26,853 nt of DNA. It comes from Ectocarpus siliculosus (taxonomy: Eukaryota; Sar; Phaeophyceae; Ectocarpales; Ectocarpaceae). How positions within the stretch are numbered: the first letter of the stretch is position 1; every line of letters begins with the position of its first letter. The notes beneath the pieces were generated by a model. The model was not told where the DNA came from. It was given only the letters and a program-made list of their open reading frames with translations, and did no database searches. Positions 1 to 13,000 of the stretch are shown piece by piece. A program made the position numbers and the translations under genes. Location: the NCBI GenBank assembly GCA_000310025.1, contig FN648835.1:6610-33462 (forward strand), read 5' to 3'.

Positions 1-24
1 CCCCCCCCCCCCCCCCCCCCCCCC
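1..24. repeat. poly-C run at window start
   Basis: An uninterrupted run of 24 C residues opens the window. Shorter C runs (8-13 nt) recur inside the introns of the first gene, for example near 1541, 2780, 2847 and 3376, so C homopolymers are a property of this genome. A run this long at the very edge may instead mark a contig or gap boundary. The complementary strand is G-only. Confidence 0.9.
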
Positions 25-387
25 GCGGGGTCTTCTTTGGTACCAGATGTTCCCGGGCGAATCCCCTCCAGCTAGAGCCAACACTTACGAACTTATCAGT
101 TAAGAACTTGAACTTGAGCCTCGAACAGCTTAGACTCATAACAATTCGAACACCATTCGTGAGACCGGTGAAGAGCCCCTCACCAAAACCTATTAACCCT
201 AGGGAGAATGGACCTCAACCCTCGGCCGAAGCTAGAGATTCTTAAGCGCCGCCGTTAACTGTATCCGTGCCAGAGTTGCCTCTCGGAGGTTGAACTGAAC
301 TGTCCTCTCGCCTGAAGGCCGTTCGCGCCAGGCCACCCATAGACCTCGGGCATGTGCCTCCCGTCCTCCTTGTTCTCTGGCAACCAG
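25..387. other. 5' flank or intron before the first visible tyrosinase exon
   Basis: No coding segment can be supported here. The first recognisable exon begins at 388 after a pyrimidine-rich stretch ending in CAG and starts in the middle of a codon. At least one upstream exon must therefore exist, either beyond the window or as a very short exon I cannot identify. An ATG at 207 opens only a 16-codon frame. Confidence 0.5.
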
Positions 388-3300
388 GCGCGAAATCCGC
401 GACCTGACGGATGGGGACAGGGAGGCGTTTCTGGACGCCATGGAGACCTGGTACACCTTGCCGACCGACGCGGGGAAGGCCAAGTACGGGCCCAACTACA
501 GCAACTACATGTCCATCGCCGCCATCCACGGCACCGATGTAAGCGCGGCCGGCGGGATTCCTTGAATGCCTCGAGTGTGTAGGAGAAGGAGCCGCCTAGC
601 GTTTGGTGTTAGGGTTCCGCCGTCAAGAGTTCCGTGGTGGCGAGGGGGGCCCTCACTAAGGCCGATGCATCTGGCGGGGCGCATACCGGCCCTGTAGCCG
701 TGCGGGGCGAAGACCTGCCGTTATCCCGGAATCCCCGTTTTCAACAAGCATGCCTGAAGACGAGTGTGCGACTGCCGTGTGAACTGACGCATGAACCCAA
801 AACCGTTTCTATTTTCTAAGCCCCTTGGGCCAATCCGTGGCCCCCGGCCGTGGATGCCTCCCTCGATCCCTTCCGATAGACGGGGCAAAAAACTAATGAA
901 AACCGACTGCGATCCTCCTCTTCGGCAGTACAAAAACTTCTGCTACCACCAAGGTATGCAGTTCCTGACGAGCCACGCGGCGTTCGACCTCATCGTCGAG
1001 CGCTACCTCCAGATGATCGACCCGACGGTTTCCCTTCCCGTGTGGGACTACATGATCGACTCGGCATTGCTGGGCCTCGAGTGGGTATTCTTCGTTCTGT
1101 ACTGTAGGCTCTCGGTTTGTCGGGTTGAGTTCTCGCGGTAGGGGGCGGGACGGGGGTCTTGGTTTGAAATAATATGTAAAAGCAACGTCATTTTAGCGCA
1201 TGAACACTGCTACTGCTGCTGCTGCTCTTTTCGACAACAGGTGGTACGACAGCGTAATGTTCCAGCCCGACTGGTTCGGGTCCGCGATGGGCGATGTGGA
1301 GAACCACTTCATGGTCACGGGCGGCCGCTTCGGCAACGTCTCCGCGATCTACGACCCCGACTACACCCTCACGGATAGCAGAGTCACGCCCACACACAAC
1401 CCGTACGGGTACCTTTCTTCCTCGCACAACTACCAGGTTGCGTCCCTGCCCGCCCGCTTTCGCATTCGTTCGCCATTGGTTGCTGTATGAGCCGTACGGT
1501 TTGACTTCTTGTGGAATTGTGCCGTATGATTCGTGTATCCCCCCCCCCCCCTCAGCGTCCCGCCTCGTGGGCGTATTACACACCAGTCCGGTGTCCGTTT
1601 TTCTCTCTGCCGGTGTGGCTTTCATCTTTACACCATCTATTGTGCAGAGCGCAAGGACGAGGCAGAATCTCACGGATGTTGGTCCAGGGTCTTCGCCTTG
1701 AGCGCCGTCCCGGTCTGATCGCTCGGTATTGTCTGCACCGGTCCAACTGGCCCGAACAGCTCGGACGTGGTCAAAGTCCAACTACCCCCAAAACACCGGT
1801 ACACACTTCGAGGAGACACCGGTCGGTGTATATCTACACAATCTTTGTTGCAATCCGCGCTCCCCGCTCACACCGCCCGAGTCTAGATATGTTCTTCGCC
1901 CCCCGCAGTGTTTCCGTGCTACACCCTGGTTGGTATGACCAAGGGGTACAAAGCGGGCAGTCTTCCTGTTTTGATGTCTCAACCGGCACGTGTCGTGTTA
2001 AACGTTTTTCGTTCACCACTGTTGGTTCTAAACAATACCATGCAAGCAACAACGAAACAAACGTAGCTCATCGAAGGGCTCCCAGGCCATGCGCACAAAT
2101 CAACACATACTCACTCTGGCGACGCGTGATTTCTTTTGTTTGCGTGCGTTGTCATAACTCGCATTAACGTTTGTGACGCCTACAGGCTCTGTCGTCGCAA
2201 GGTAGACATCCCTCGCGTTTTTCCCGTGCAGCGAATAGGAACAAGCCCGCGCGTCCACTTGTGGTATGCTTAGAAGAAGCTAGTTGGGCACCCGCGAAGG
2301 CGCTCCTAGGAAGTTGTAGAGCTGCCGCTGTACCAAAACGATGCGCACGGCAGCAGCACACAGAAACAGCCAAAGCTCACGCGCACTCACGCGTCGTCGG
2401 GTGGTCTTTCTGCCAGGATCTCCCGAGGTTGACCCGCACGAGCTCGTACTGTGGCCTGCAATCTCGCGACACCTTCGCCACCCTGGACGTGTTCTTGGGC
2501 TGCTTCGGGGACAACAGGTCTCTCTACGGTTGGGAGGAGTGCATGCAGTACAAGGTAGGCAAGGAGCAACGCGAGGTACCGGGTGGGGGTCATGTTATGG
2601 AGTTCGTGAGCCGAGTGTGTCGTTTGTCGAGCAGGATTCTCTGTCGCGCTGCGTTCATCGAGTCGAACCCCCCCCTCCCCTCCCGCGCACGTCCGTGACT
2701 TGAGGCCCAAACCAGTGGTCGAAGATAGTGTAGGGGTATGCATGACCAGCAATGGTGAGTCTCCCCCCGCCTCTGTCCTCCCCCCCCCCCCCGGTGTTTG
2801 CCATCGGGGTTGGTTTTGGTCGCTTGGCAACGACGTTGTAAAACAACCCCCCCCCTCGGTGTTTGCCGTCGGGATTGAGTTTTCGTCGCTTGGCAACGAC
2901 GTTGTAAAACGAGCCAATTCACTTCGTGAACTCGGCAACCAGGTTACCGTGTGTTTTTTTTACTTCAGTTTTTATTGTTTGCGGTATCCATAGTGGTGGT
3001 CGAGTAGATCATGTTGTGCGGGGTCGAGAACCCTCACTCCACGCAAGGAGGATGATCGCACCACGTTGTGTTAAAATGGTCAAGCATCCTCGAGGCCGTT
3101 ACACAGTGCTTACAACTGTCTCTGGAAGTGAAAGCACCAGAAAATAAATAAAGTCATAAGCAGCTGCCATCCGTACGCAAGGAAGTAAGCACAAGATGCC
3201 GAACACCCATAGCAGGATGCAGCGCACCCTTCATGCCACTCGCCAAATACCTCACGGCGCTTCGCGCTTGGTGATATGAGAGCCTGGTCCGGTGAGAACC

Positions 3301-6300
3301 CCGCGTGCTCCGTCCCGGCTGTGTAGGGATGCGAGGTCAATGCTCTATCGACTACGGCATGCACGACTATGAGTACCCCCCCCTCCCCCCCTTCCCCCCC
3401 CCGATCGCACGCACGTCGTCCCGTGACATGCAGAAGTTTGTTTTGTGGCATCTGTTTCCTACCCATTTCTTTGGCCGTTGTTTGCTTGTTTCCCCCCGGA
3501 AACTCTCTTTTTCCCTGCTTTTCTCGATTTTGGTCAACCCTTAAAAGGTTTTCCCTGTCGTTTTAGCCATTGCAGGCTCGGTGTTCGTTTCTTCTTTTTA
3601 ATTTTGTTTAATTTCAGCCCTCGATCGCATTGGAGCCTCCTTTCCCGTAAGGTTTGGCTTACTTGATTGATTGCGTGGTCGACCTGGTCATCATTCGTGC
3701 GAGATCGTTGGTGATTTTCCCTTCACGATTATTGTCTCCTCGTCCTGCGGGGCAGCACACGGTTCCAAAATTATTGTCCGGTGGGTCCCCCGGATAGGTC
3801 GGGTTTGGACCAGAGCATGTTGCCCGATCCGTTGTGAACGTCCTCCCCGCGTGATCGCACTCCCCAGAAGAGCTGGTCTCAGGGCTAGCCCATTTTGCCC
3901 CCCCTCCCCCCTCCCCTTAGCTTCAACTCAAATATTCATTTTTTCTGCTTCCCGCGCACCCGTTCCGCACACCGCGAAAGATTCACGGGGATATCCACGG
4001 TCTTCTCGGCGGGGCGTTCGACTGCAATACGGACATGGCGAACTTCTCGGCGGAGCACCCGGAGTACTCCCACGGCCTGCTCGCGTTCGCCCTGCAGATC
4101 CTGACCTTCAAGTTCACGGCCTGCAACGCGCTCACGCCCGACGACAACGTCTGCGACGCGAGTTGCGACAGGGGGCAGACGGAGCCGTGTGGCTGCACGT
4201 GTCTGATGGATGCGTTCGCCATCTCCGAGGAGCAGGTCGAGTGTGCGCGTGTGTTGTCTTTATATCTTGCACCCGCCGCGCTACGCCGACTAAGCAATAA
4301 AATTCCGTCTGTTGCGTGTGTGTGGGTGTCTGCTATTTTCTGCATGCGACACAACGATCACACACCCACGAATACCACACAACCCGGCGGTAGAATGTTT
4401 ACGGGTCACCAGGAGCCCAAAACGACTCTCGCATGAAGATATTGGGCGACCCATACTTCCTTACAACTCACACGACCGATGGTAATCGATCTAAACGCCA
4501 TTGGCTGGATGCAGACGTTGCGTCTTACGCGGCTCCGCCCCAATGATTGCGCGCGGTTTCCCCCGGCACGCACACGCTCCCGCATCTCTGCATTTTTCTT
4601 CGCAGGTTTACGGCTACATGCAGCCGTTCATGGAAGCGGCCATGACCGACTTTAGCGGCTACCTGTACATCACCCACGACGAGGAAGCTGCATACCCCTA
4701 CGGCTTCATTCAGGTGTGGGGGAGCCGCCCACCGGCGGCGCGGCAGCTATTGGCATCATCAAATTTTCCAAAATATTTTAATTTGCATTTTCAACCCGTA
4801 CGCCTTATTGATTGGGGCAACCCACAACCACAATTTGTTTTTTTTCTTCAACCCGTATGCCTTGTACTCGAGTACCATCTCGAACGCGGGTGTAGTCAGT
4901 GACTTCACGTATGATTTTTTTAAGAGCATACAACCACAGCGTAAAGACTGCCGCCCGTTCGACACACAAAATGTCCCAATCGGACATATTTCTTGGATAT
5001 TTTGAGTGGTGAGGAAACGTCTGCTGGATGCCGGGCTTCTTGATTGAGACCGTCGAAGCCTGTCACTTTGTTTCGACACGACAGGACTCTGCCAACACGT
5101 GTGAACGTGTCGGGTAGAGGATACGATTGTATCTATTCGGGTTCAGCACAGCGACCCGTGTGGGTAGTGTTCCCGTTGTCAGCGCTCCCTCCCTCTCTCT
5201 CGGCGCGAGACTCAGCAATAGAGAGGGTGAGAGGCGTGATTTCCGCCCACCGTGGTCGATGGGTTCTCGGGAAGCGACGAGCGTACAGTCGTTTTCCTTT
5301 TCCCTGCCAAGGGTTGGAAGACACTTCGTCTCGACAGAATTGTCAGCATCAACATGGTAGTTCCGTGTAGTTTGGCGCCAGGATGGAATCGCGAGAAAAG
5401 AAACACACACACACCCCGAAAGGTACGAGAACGGCTTGCCATACCCTCCTGCCCGTTTGCGCGCACGGGCACGCCCCTTCTTCGGCTCGTCTCCCGCGGG
5501 AGTCTTGTCCCCCAGAATGCCTGGACATTTTTTTTTGCCTCGTTCGCCGCTGGCCGTCGGTTTTGCTTACTTGTGGTCGCCTTTTCCCCTTCTCCTCCGT
5601 GCCCCATAAGGATGACCACCGCATGAGCGATGAACACGCAATGTTCTTGATGAGAACACTGGTCAAGATCGGGTGCGAGCCCGGAGCGGTGGGCATGATG
5701 TCGACGGCTGCTAGCCCGGTTGACCCGGTGCGTTCCTGTGTTCCTGTCTGTTGTGCTCGTTTCCCTACGGCAGTGGCGTTCTGTTTGGTGCTTCTTCGTG
5801 CTGCACCAACGGACCTCACTTAAAACGCTTCGAAACAAATGCCGTCTCGCCCCGCGAAATCGCAGACAGAACCCCTTTGCCGAAAGTATTTCCGGCATGA
5901 GTGTAGCCCTCGAGGAATGTTCAAATTGTGATGAATCCGCTCTGTTTTTTTTTTTTGGAGGGGGGGTTCTGTCGTTTGTGCTTCCCTCGCCGACGCCATC
6001 GTCTTGAGCTTGCGGCGACAGATCCCCGCTTCCTGTGTGTTAGTTTCGCGTTGCCCCTGAGCGCCATCACCCGGGCGTGGTTGCTCTACTCGCCTCCCCC
6101 CGCCTGCCCTTGTTGGATAAAAAACATCATTTGCAGATATTTTGGGTCTTGCACCCGCTGTTCGAGAAGGCGATGCATGTCTTGCTGCTCTCTCCCAAGT
6201 ACGACGAGTACACGATGGAGTGGGTCGATGGCGAGTGCCCAGGTAGCGGCTACACGGACGAGCTCCCGATCACGGGTGAGGCCCACGCAGCTATAGACTC

Positions 6301-7117
6301 GTGCGTTCAGTTCTTCTTGCCAACGTAAAGTAGTGCATGAGAGGTCGTCTCAACATGGCGACGAGAAGCGCATCCCTAGCCGCCCGAATTCCCGCCTTCG
6401 ACGGGTAACGGGTGGTCTAGGCCAGCGTTGCACGCTCGCGGTCCGCAAGCGCTGTGAAATGAGGGACACGCATCGACCGCACTACGGCCCGCAAGACACA
6501 GCCGGGACCCCAAAGGGTCGGTTCCGACTTTCGGTAGCGGAACCAGGGGGGGTGGTTCGACACCGTCACAAGGACGGCGGCGGCGTTTGGTTCGCAAGGG
6601 CTACCGGGAAACAGTGTCGTCCCGACCGACACTCCCCCCAAACTCTTCCGGCCTCTCCTGTCTAAGGTCTGTTAATCTCACGCCCGCAGCACCAGCGAGC
6701 TACTACCGGAAGGCGCCCGAAAGAATAAAAAGGAGTACATGTAGCTCGGCAATCATCTGAGCACCGTGTCGAAGTTTTCGACCCCCTCCCGGCATGCAGG
6801 GTAGGAAGGAACGGTTGGCCATCGGTGATCGGTCGTCTGGGAACATTGCTCGTCATCTTTAGGACACGTGGTCAACTGTCTAACAACCAAGGCAAGTGAC
6901 ACATGAGTACGTCCCCCGCCCACCCCCCTGACACATCTTCTGATAATACTTGTTGTTTCTCGCGGTTCAAAAAGAATTGGCAATCGGCCTGGGTCCCGGA
7001 GAAGACTACCTCACGAACCAGCAGCTGCTGGAGCTTATGTACCCCTCGAATCCCGCTCTGCCCTACGTCTACAACAACCTCCCGAGATGGGGCGGTACGG
7101 ACACCGAGCTGGTTTAG
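388..7117 (+). CDS. tyrosinase-family (type-3 copper) protein, nine exons, 5' partial
   Basis: Exons: 388-538, 929-1080, 1241-1436, 2417-2554, 3981-4235, 4606-4713, 5611-5727, 6137-6275, 6975-7117 (stop TAG 7115-7117). All junctions are GT-AG with matching phases and give 465 residues after a split first codon. Numbering from that codon, CuA ligands are His47 (AIHGTD), His57 (FCYHQG) and His66 (FLTSH), followed by LPVWDY at 86-91. CuB ligands are His214 and His218 (HGDIH) and His378 (DPIFWVLH). Tyrosinases and related phenol or catechol oxidases use such a dicopper site to oxidise phenols with O2; the substrate here is unknown. Oddities: the conserved Arg after the third CuA histidine is Ala; the usual His-His of CuB is His-Pro; about 160 residues separate the CuB HxxxH from the last histidine, with Cys at 260, 270, 274, 282, 284 and 286. 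The Cys cluster suggests a secreted or lumenal protein, but the N-terminus is missing. The donor after 4235 (GTCGAG) is weak, yet it is the only one that keeps frame. Apart from the two short duplications listed separately, the introns hold nothing I recognise. Confidence 0.85.
2780..2910 (+). repeat. tandem duplication with C-run spacers in tyrosinase intron 4
   Basis: Two similar units of 52 and 53 nt (2793-2844 and 2858-2910) each start GGTGTTTGCC and end GACGTTGTAAAAC, and each is preceded by a run of C. They differ at only a few bases. The array lies inside the intron 2555-3980. Confidence 0.8.
4782..4863 (+). repeat. short imperfect direct repeat in tyrosinase intron 6
   Basis: The phrase TTCAACCCGTAYGCCTT occurs at 4790-4806 and 4847-4863, each time preceded by a T-rich stretch starting TTTG. 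It looks like a small local duplication inside the intron 4714-5610. Confidence 0.65.
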
Positions 7118-9000
7118 CCGCCTATCTACCGAATGGAGAAATCGCTGAGCTAGCACCGGGTGCGTGTGTGGCGCCCGGACTACGATGCATTTTGTAGGCA
7201 CCATAGCACGAGGCCCGCACGCAGCACGGGCTTCGTTCCGACGACCACTTTCCCACAAAGTGTAAGCGGATCTGAGGTGCGCAGGACGCAGGACTGGGTC
7301 CTGAAGCTCCTGGTGCTCAGTGTGTGTGTTTTCTTTCTGTTTAGTGACCCAGGTGTACCACGCTATACAAGATAGAATTTTGAATGTGTTCTGCTTGCTA
7401 CGTGTACGGCAACACATCGTCAACGTCGTGTCTCGAATCCGGACCATTTCTGGGCTTTTGGCGTGACCAACCTCCAACGCAAAGCGGTTGCTTGGCGCCT
7501 GTGCTGGCTTGCGTTCCTACCATCAGAGGCCCACCCAAGGCACCAGGGGCAGGGGCAAGGTGTTGAGCTCTGAAACGGGTGAAAATGTACAACATCAGGG
7601 CACCATGGGTTTCCAGGCGGTGGGATTGGATGACACAGTGAGTTTTGGAGTTTTTTTCATCGACAGGATGGGATGGGGTCGGCAGGATGGGACGGATAGT
7701 GTTTGGCAGATGTACCAGACCTCACAGATGGAAGCTCCCGGTAAGCTCATGAAATTGAGACAAAACTTACACAAGTGTCGCTCGGCGGGGTGAAAAAAAA
7801 CGTAGCGGAACTCACCGAGTCCGGGTAGTTAGTATTAAATTGCATGGCGCCGGGTACGCGTAATTCCCGGCACAGTATTCTTTCCCCCGGTTTCCCGCTT
7901 TTCCAGGTATTATATTTTAAATGTTTTTGTCCCCGCATTTTCTCCCCTCACCTAGGCCACTGGGGTTGTGGAACTTTTAAACCGTTCGGGGTATGCACAG
8001 GAAAGCGCGGCAGAACTCGCACAGGGCCGGGGTATCGTCGCGGAATGTTGGAATATGTGCACGGCTCTCACATAAGATCCGAGTTTTTGTTTTGCTTTGT
8101 TTTCGCAAGTGTCACGGAATTCACTCATGGAAGTTTCCGTCTACTATTATAGGGTTTTCTGTCTGTTACCGAAATCACGGAGAGAGTTCGTGGTAGGGTG
8201 TCAGAATCATCACCGAATTTCTCAGAATTTTGTCAAGTACGGGTAGACGCGTATTTTAGCTGCCGCCCACGCGTCTTGTCTGTACATTGTGTTGTTGCAG
8301 GGATGTCTCCAGGCCTTCCGATTGCGCCTGCACCCTTGGAATACCGCCCTCCGTGTGCAGGAGAATCGTGCGGCACCCTTCCCCTACATCAGAAAATTCA
8401 TCCGTTGGAGATATCTGTCTGTCTGTGTGTTTTATTTGTTTCCATCTCACTTAGTGTTTACTACGGACGCCTGATGCATGATGAGTGGACCGTACCAACT
8501 AGGTTGTGGGTGTTGTATGGGCGGTGTGTATCACCACTTCATGAAAGACTTTGACACTTTGTTGAATGCTTTAGAAATGTTTTTGGAGAAATAGACTTGA
8601 GGGGATTATGGGGAAGTGTGCAGTGTACTTGAAGGGGGCTACCGTTTAACCTGGCCGTCGCGTACTTTGTGATTCTCGTTAGATCTAGCCGGGGTGGTGG
8701 TGTTCGGAGTACGGCAATTTATTAAGGTACTGACAGAGGTTTTAGAGTTGTTACGCGGGCGAACCCCGCGAAAACAAATTAAGCCCCTATTTTCTTCCGC
8801 AGAGAAAAGCTTCACGCGTTACGACGAGGCGTCCTTATTTTTCCGATGTTTCCTCCGATTTCTGTGTTTACCATTGTGCACGTGGTGTGTGTACTGTGGT
8901 GATGGTAGGTGGGCCAATCTTGTTCTTGTAAGTGGCTCGGCCGGGAGGAAATCCATTACTTTCTCGAATAATATGTCAGGTGCAGTAGTGCTTGCGTTCT
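7118..9000 (+). other. T/G-rich 3' flank, possible long 3' UTR of the tyrosinase gene
   Basis: After the TAG at 7115-7117 no further exon is convincing. The plus strand is visibly rich in T and G (for example 8080-8180 and 8500-8960), with frequent stops in all frames. A long 3' UTR is plausible, since brown algal transcripts are known for long 3' UTRs. I cannot identify a polyadenylation site. Confidence 0.4.
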
Positions 9001-9901
9001 ATGGTTGAATGCAAGACCCAACCCATACGGCTGAGGAAACTCGGGTGCCACGAATTGGATCCAATCCTACCAGTCAAAGGAACTAATACTGGAAGAGGCA
9101 GACGCCCACGCCATCACAATCAATCGGCTATCCCTTCCAAAACGTGCAGTACGTGAATCAATGTTCATCGTCACCCACGCGCTAACGAGGACGGTGCTCG
9201 TCGTGTCACGGCTGCTCACTGTCAATGATGCACGGGGCTGTGGCACCGGGGTCAGAGGAGCACGGTTCGGCTCTGTGAACCACGTCGTTTGCGCAGCAAT
9301 CCCTGGGCCCAATATCGGAGGATGTGTCCATCCGGCCCCCTCGCCTCCTCACTGCCCTCATCCGAGCTATTGGTAGTGGACCGCACGGACGGCGTGTTTA
9401 GTAGGGTCAGAGGTCTCGACATCGAACCCAAAGGCGGGGTTCGTCATTTGGACTACAGACGTAGTGAACGTTCAAGGTTCACGAGGTAAAGGCCACATCG
9501 AGTCTCGACGAGCAGCAGGCGATGCCGTAGTCGCTAGTGCCGATGATTCCTTTGACGTTTGAGTGAATCTTGCACGTCGTTTCAACTGGATGTTCCATTT
9601 TCGGCCTGGAAGACGTTCGTTCCTGGTCTTACATGTAGGGGGTTGCGAGTTGGTGAGGCAAAAAGCTGGGAGAAATGTGATCACTTGCCGTGCATGGCGT
9701 TTTACCAAGAACACGTTTTCACAACCATACCAGGGAAACCGGCGATCGAACCAGTGTCCTCGACGAAGTCGATGTGAAGGGTACTGGATACAAGGTGGCA
9801 TCTGGCGATTGCCGTGGCAAATGGACCCTTCTAAACGCTCTCCACCGACAGGATGTACCTTCTGCGATAGGCGCTTTGACTCGGGACCAGTCGGGGAGGC
9901 A

Positions 9902-10074
9902 GGGGAATTTGATGGAGGTGCAACCAGATTATTTTTTGGGGTCAGTCCAGGAGATGCTCTCTCTTGTCTTTGATGTGTTGGAAACCCCTCTGGCCGGAAT
10001 CGCTGGCCGACGCGGAATTGGCCTCCCATACATGGTGCAGAAAAAGGCATCCAACTACGTTGACGACACCAACA
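9902..10074 (+). pseudogene. relict non-LTR (LINE-type) reverse transcriptase fragment, frameshifted
   Basis: One frame (9902-9966) reads FDGGATRLFFGVSPGDALSC. The adjacent frame then continues at once with LVFDVLETPLAG (about 9963-9998) and later GIGLP and YVDDTN, ending at 10074. In order and spacing these match the LINE reverse transcriptase blocks GVRQGDPLSxLLF, the EPLA helix, GIxxP and the catalytic YADD box. The frame change between SC and LVF, the SP in place of the usual RQ, and the absence of the rest of the polymerase show a decayed copy. Weaker traces may extend to about 10260. I found no endonuclease domain, poly-A tail or target-site duplication. Confidence 0.55.
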
Positions 10075-13000
10075 CCAAATCAAGCTCCAGCCCATGCGTG
10101 CGTCGACGGAGGGGGTCGCCACTTGACGACATCACACAGACAGAAGGCTTTCGCCGTGGCGAAGCGGTGCACGCCAAATCGCCCTGTGAATCACCACGGG
10201 GCGAATGAACCCCAAATCCCGAGCCCAAAACTTGGAATCGTTCCTTGGAGCAATCCGTCCACCGAAGAAGCAACCCCCGCGTTAAGCCCATACACTTTAC
10301 AGTCATGAAAGCAAGCCACCAACGGTAATAATAATCGTACACACAAGCGACGACGTCACGAAAGCTACAAAAACGGGCATGGCCGACATCGCTGACATAG
10401 CGAGAAAACCTCCGCCAAGGGTTTGCTCATACCATCCCCCTGATTGTAAAAAATCAGTACCCTTACGAGCGGTTCGCAGGCAAAGAGAGAATTCACCAAC
10501 CGATTGCTTGCACCATCCGTTGACTGTAAGGAACTGGACCCTCACGTTACGAGTTCGTTCGTAGACAAACATGTCCTACTGCGTGGTTTTCCCCTCTGCC
10601 CTACATCAACCACCACCACTAACACAAACATCTTCACAAAAGGCAAGAGGGAAAGGTACAACACCAGCTAAGCGAAGGATGGGCTACCCACCGCCTGTTC
10701 GTGGGCAGCCGCTCCACGGCGACATGTCCCTCCATTCCAACGCGACCGACAGAATACTTTCGCGACTGGGCGCGCAGCCTAGGACAGCTGCCATTCTTAG
10801 CCGCACATACGGACTCGAAGACACGTGCGCCGCAACCGCCACGTTCGAAAGAAGGCCGAATGGTACGTTTCACGTCCTGCCAGACAACACATAACACCAC
10901 CGCACGCCATGCTCAATGCAGCACATCGCCTGTCCCCCCTCTACCCGCCACCATGGCAATGGTGGGCAACACAGATCACATATTCCATGCAATTCGCCCA
11001 ATGATCCATTCACACGACAGGGATGATCGGGTAGAAGCTTTTGTACGGAAGGGACAGGGAAAACACGCACAGGCATGCATCAAACGCGGCTAACAAACAC
11101 CTAAGGCACAACTACGACGAGGAACAAAACTAACCAAAACAACACACGGACACGGCCTCCTTACGCAAATACGACCATGAAACGTCAGCACTAAAAAAAA
11201 TAAGAATAAAATGCTTATTCAATCAATCAAAGACAGCCAGGAGAGGTCTCGATACCCTACACAATCACAGAACAGGTTTGGGCAGCACCGTCGTCACCCT
11301 TCACGCTGCGCTGTGATGCAAAGACGACGCCGTTCCGCCGGAAGCAAACGGAAACGCCGGCGCACGGCTGCATGTCGGCACGAAATTGCTACACGTCTTC
11401 ACTATTTGCTCGAACCACGCCCGAGGCCAAGGCGGCAGGAGATGAGGCACCCACAGCCACACGCTCAGGCGACCTGGGGATTCCCTCAGCAGGAATCGAC
11501 CTTTCACTGTGCGTTGGGCACGAGCACGGCCAATCTGATACCCAAAAGCGCAAGGTCGACGCAGCCCGAGGGATGCTCGATCTCACCTGACTCACCACAC
11601 CAACACCGTGTTGCCTTAAAAGGTGTGAGCGACCCTATGCGCGGTACGATCATGAACAGCCAACCGTGCAGTGGACCTATCTTTCACACTCGCATGCCGT
11701 GGCACACACCGCGTCAACCAGAGGCCGACCGCCACACTCATTCCCGCGGACTCAAAAACGAGTGAAAACATATCGACCAAGAACATGGGTCAAGAGCAGC
11801 ATCCTCGTCCAGTCGATGGCTTTCAAAAGGGTGGGAACTTCCACATTCACAATAAAAAGGCACTACAAACACATGCGTATGTATCTATCTACCGCGGCCA
11901 GACCACACAGACGTTCTTCAGATCCCTCCCCGCCTGCACCCACCGGTTTCGTAAAGGCTCCGCGCTCGAGACGCCTAAAATACAGCTACCGCCAAGTGAC
12001 ACACCGCAACAAGCGCCTCTGGATACCGACTCCGGATACAACTTCGCAGTCATCCGACCCACCCCCAACAACAACACAAAGCCAACCCATCACCCACAAC
12101 GACGCCAAGCGCTATGCACGCGAAGGCGCAAAAGCGAGAGCGCTACAATTAATTGTAGGCTAGTGTCACAAAAAAATACCTTTCGCCAAAAGGGCACTAC
12201 GGCGAAACTAAGGACCACATTTGCTACTGCTATCGAAGGGGTCACTGCTCCGCCGCCATATTCTAACACTGCAAGAGTTATCCTTGACCGCGTCCTGGGC
12301 CGTCCAACGGCGTTGAAAACCATCTGTCTGCTGCGGTGGGTACGACCAAACAAGAACGTCGAGCGTGAAGACGACCAATGAGAGCGCTCCGCACACACTC
12401 TGAGTGCCTAAAACTCAAACCGAAAACTCTCAAAAGAGGATTTCACTTTGTCCCACCTACCTCCCCACAAAGCCAGAGCCGCTGCACGATACGTCGATCT
12501 CCGGATCAGTCGAAAGGGAACAAAATCATACATGCTGCCGGAAGTGAGGATGGGGAAAGTCCTGGCGTATCGCAGCGCTACTCCAACGAAAAATAAGAGC
12601 CCGCAATACCTGCGCAAGCTCACCCGCACAATAAAAATTTGAAGAAAAATAATGTACTCAAAACGACACCGAGGTCTACAAAGAAGCACGAACATCTGAC
12701 CCCCGCGTCCCATTGCACGACAGGAAAGAGACTGCTGCCGTCGGAACGAGACGGCGGAGACAGGAAGACACACACCATCAAGTCCGACGAATGCTAAGAA
12801 AACGCTCAAAAATACGACATGGATATTATTGTACTATCATAGACACGAAACAGGTGCTCACCAATCTGAAAAAAAATCTGACTAAAAAACTATTAATCAC
12901 GTGAACGACATGCGACCGCTCCCATCGTTCGGCCGTCCCCAAAAGTCCGGTTTAACGTCGACGACAGCATGAACCGACCTTTTGGGGCGAGTCTGGCGAG

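Noticed and set aside
2890-2925. ACGACGTTGTAAAACGA resembles the lacZ-alpha / M13 priming region of cloning vectors, and ATTC follows
   Set aside because: The match stops after about 17 bases. The same words lie in both units of a tandem repeat embedded in intron sequence, and the neighbouring bases do not follow the vector. Coincidence is more likely than contamination.
9040-9376. Open plus-strand frame upstream of the reverse transcriptase fossil as the rest of the LINE polyprotein
   Set aside because: No endonuclease or RT block can be recognised in it, so linking it to the fossil would be guesswork.
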